Source: a virus | DNA: 24,271 nt | Virus record (IMG/VR): IMGVR_UViG_3300043469_001288 | Coordinates: 1-24,271 of that record | Strand: one strand, 5' to 3' | Shown: positions 22,214 to 24,271 of the stretch, one piece after another | Layout of the letters: each line of letters opens with the position of its first letter | How positions within the stretch are numbered: position 1 is the stretch's first letter | The notes under the pieces: model-generated | The model's input: the letters and a program-made list of their open reading frames with translations, nothing else | What the model was told of the DNA's origin: nothing | Database searches by the model: none | Translations under genes and position numbers: made by a program

Positions 22214-24193
22214 ATGGGATTTAACAGCGCAATTGACGAATTATTTAGTAGTAATGGTAGACGTGGTAATACGGATTTGCTTTCTTTTATGCAATCCAAT
22301 ACAACTAACTATAGTTCAAACAATGCACTAAAGCAAGACATTAACGATGGTATATCGACTCTTCAAAACAAAATCAGAACGCTTACAGCATCTTCCGCTG
22401 CAACTGGCGCTGCTGCCGGTGGTGCTGGTGTTCTAGCAGCAACATCTGGTGCTGTTGGCAGTGTTGTTGGTAGAATATCGAGTTTGGCTGGTACTGCAAT
22501 AGGTGGATTAGGTAATATTATTGTTAGTGGCGCTGAAAGTATATTTAAAGACCAATTGAATGTTCAGAGAGATTTGCAATCCTCAGAAATTTCTGCACTA
22601 CTTAAAACAGTTGCCACAAATGTGTTAAAACCCGTGGATCTTGTTAAAGGAGTAATTAGTTCACTGGCATCAAATGCTGGAGCATTAATTGCTGATGCAT
22701 ATGATAACGAAGCTAAAATGTTAACATCAATTTCACAAGCAGGTGGAATTATGGGCGATTTAGCTGGTGTTATGAAAGAGGAAATGTTAACGGCGGCAGA
22801 AGAAGCGGTTAAATTTGGTGTTTCAATTCAAGATGCGCGAGACGCTTCAGCAGCATTAAGTAAAAATTCCGGACAAACAAAACTATATACAGCAGAAACA
22901 GTTGCAAATGCACTTAAGATTAGTAGTACATTAACGGATAGCGCAAAATCTATATTTGAAAATGCTGAGAATTTTAGAAATATTGGTTATGGGTTACAAG
23001 ACGCAACTAAAATTATATTAAACGCTGGTAAAGCATCTTTAGCACAAGGTTTAACAGCTAGGGAAACCACAAAAACATTAATGGCTAATTTAGGTAAACT
23101 AAATGAATACGGATTTAAAAATGGTGTTGCAGGTTTAACTCAAATGGTTCAACAAGCACAATCACTAAAACTAAACATGGATAAAGTTTTTGTAGTTGCT
23201 GACAAAGTTTTTGAACCAGAAGGGGCTATTGATATGGCGGCTAAACTACAAATGATTGGTGGTGCTGCTGGTGACCTAGCTGACCCTATTAGAGCAATGT
23301 ACGATGTTACCAATAATATGGAAGGCATACAAAGTTCAATCATTGATTCAGCAAGAAGTTTAGCTGTGTTTGATGAAGCTCAAGGTCGTTTTGCTGTTAC
23401 AGGTATCAACTTAAGAGTTGCAAAAGCTAGAGCAGATGCGCTAGGGATGACACTGGGGGAAATGTCGAGTTTAGCTATAAAAGCAGCAAACCAATTTGAG
23501 GTAATGAGTCAAATAGATATGTTTCCTCAATTCAAGGATGGTGATCAAAAAGAGTTTATAAAAAATATGGCTCAAATTGGTTCAGGTGGAACAATTGGGT
23601 TTGAAATACCAAAAGAAATGCAACAATTCTTTGGTGGTCAGGCGTTTGTTGAATTATCAAATATGACTGGTGACCAAGTTGCCGCACTACAAAGATATCA
23701 AGAACAAATTGCTGGCGCTAGTTTGGAGGATTTGTCTAGAAGCCAATTTACCGTTCAAACACAAATGATGAGTGATATTAATAGCATTTATTTGTTATTA
23801 CAAAACAATTTAAGAAGAGGTATTCGTGAAACTCAGGTTTATGATTTATTAGATAAAGCTAAAACCGCATTAATGGACCCGAGTAACGGTCCTGCATTAG
23901 TTGAAGGCGCCACAGAAACCTTAAACAAAATTATGGGTATAATACCAGGTGGTGATAGTTTTAAGGGAAAATCTTATGAAAAACAACAGAAAGCAATACA
24001 AGATGAAATAGATAAAGCTAAAAGTAGACCTATTTCCGGAAATGAAACAACATTTAATGTTAATCTAAAAATTTCGGGAGCCGATAACTATGCTAATTTA
24101 CTAGCCACAACAATGCAAAAAGACCCATCAATGAAGGATCAGGTGGTTGCAGCAATAAATGAACCAATTAGGTCATATTTAGCAAATGCTTAA
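22214..24193 (+). CDS. Tape measure protein (gp29-like role)
   Basis: 659 aa, largely helical. Residues 58-105 are a hydrophobic Ala/Gly-rich stretch (AAATGAAAGGAGVLAATSG and on to VGRISSLAGTAIGGLGNII) like the membrane-active segment of tape measures. The remainder is long amphipathic helices rich in Ala, Lys, Gln and Ser, with few Cys or Trp. The position after tube and gp26-like chaperone genes and before further baseplate-type genes is where the tape measure gene lies in contractile phages. The protein would set tail length and help DNA enter the cell. A length near that of T4 gp29 (590) implies a tail of roughly T4-like length. The C-terminal part (TTFNVNLKISGADNYANLLA, then MQKDPSMKDQVVAAIN) is a compact domain. 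No Shine-Dalgarno; the octamer is 4 nt upstream. Direct family identity is not certain. Confidence 0.7.
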   Translation: MGFNSAIDELFSSNGRRGNTDLLSFMQSNTTNYSSNNALKQDINDGISTLQNKIRTLTASSAATGAAAGGAGVLAATSGAVGSVVGRISSLAGTAIGGLGNIIVSGAESIFKDQLNVQRDLQSSEISALLKTVATNVLKPVDLVKGVISSLASNAGALIADAYDNEAKMLTSISQAGGIMGDLAGVMKEEMLTAAEEAVKFGVSIQDARDASAALSKNSGQTKLYTAETVANALKISSTLTDSAKSIFENAENFRNIGYGLQDATKIILNAGKASLAQGLTARETTKTLMANLGKLNEYGFKNGVAGLTQMVQQAQSLKLNMDKVFVVADKVFEPEGAIDMAAKLQMIGGAAGDLADPIRAMYDVTNNMEGIQSSIIDSARSLAVFDEAQGRFAVTGINLRVAKARADALGMTLGEMSSLAIKAANQFEVMSQIDMFPQFKDGDQKEFIKNMAQIGSGGTIGFEIPKEMQQFFGGQAFVELSNMTGDQVAALQRYQEQIAGASLEDLSRSQFTVQTQMMSDINSIYLLLQNNLRRGIRETQVYDLLDKAKTALMDPSNGPALVEGATETLNKIMGIIPGGDSFKGKSYEKQQKAIQDEIDKAKSRPISGNETTFNVNLKISGADNYANLLATTMQKDPSMKDQVVAAINEPIRSYLANA

Positions 24194-24212
24194 TTGGTTT
24201 TATAATAATATC

Positions 24213-24220
24213 TATTTATA
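24213..24220 (+). promoter_or_regulatory. TATTTATA element before the last, partial gene
   Basis: An exact octamer in the context TATCTATTTATAGAATAAAG, ending 13 nt before the ATG at 24234. Confidence 0.45.
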
Positions 24221-24233
24221 GAATAAAGAATAG

Positions 24234-24271
24234 ATGCCAAGTTACTTAGATTTTGATTCAACCAAAAAATT
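24234..24271 (+). CDS. Start of a gene, cut by right edge (probable baseplate protein)
   Basis: Begins MPSYLDFDSTKKF and runs off the window after 12 codons plus two bases. This opening is familiar from tail/baseplate gene starts in related phages, from memory only. It follows the tape measure gene and its own octamer, so a baseplate component is likely; too short to assign. Confidence 0.5.
   Translation, partial: MPSYLDFDSTKK

Overview
The window looks like part of the genome of a contractile-tailed, T4-like (myovirus) bacteriophage. The strongest anchors are a tail sheath protein (gp18 type), a tail tube protein of near-T4 length (162 aa, gp19 type), a family B DNA polymerase with every exonuclease and polymerase motif (gp43 type), a SNF2-type helicase, and a tape-measure-like protein just downstream of a gp26-like hub/chaperone gene. 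The DNA is AT-rich. Almost no gene has a Shine-Dalgarno sequence; starts are preceded by A/T-rich leaders. That fits a Bacteroidota host, but this is inference, and nothing in the window identifies the host directly.

Layout. 1-1193 (minus strand): two leftward genes of unrecognised function, the first cut by the window edge. 1246-9439 (plus strand): an adhesin/fibre cluster. It holds a small protein with a Thr-Pro tail, a trypsin-like serine protease with an intact His-Asp-Ser triad, a 799-aa protein with two jelly-roll-like domains separated by Thr-Pro linkers and eight 10-residue repeats, two proteins sharing an N-terminal domain of about 65 residues, and two small proteins, one resembling a BppU-type Ig-like baseplate domain. 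9436-15533 (mostly minus strand): DNA polymerase, a probable neck/virion structural protein and an SNF2/DEAH helicase, with one small plus-strand gene between the last two. 15590-24271 (plus strand): the tail module, namely a probable connector protein, a gp15-like tail terminator, sheath, tube, gp26-like protein plus a 38-codon downstream ORF, tape measure, and the start of another gene. A short minus-strand ribbon-helix-helix gene sits between the terminator and sheath genes.

Regulation. An octamer, TATTTATA, lies in the same orientation as the gene and 4 to 36 nt before the start of most structural genes (seven exact and three one-mismatch copies). It is absent upstream of the polymerase and helicase genes. 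It is a good candidate for the phage late promoter or for a leader/translation element. Two clear hairpin terminators follow the sheath and tube genes, which would insulate these very highly expressed products. The small ribbon-helix-helix gene has three GATAAA repeats at exact 10-bp spacing in front of it and an inverted repeat next to the sheath gene's octamer. This looks like a local control switch.

No tRNA, rRNA, CRISPR array, insertion sequence, integrase or reverse transcriptase was seen.
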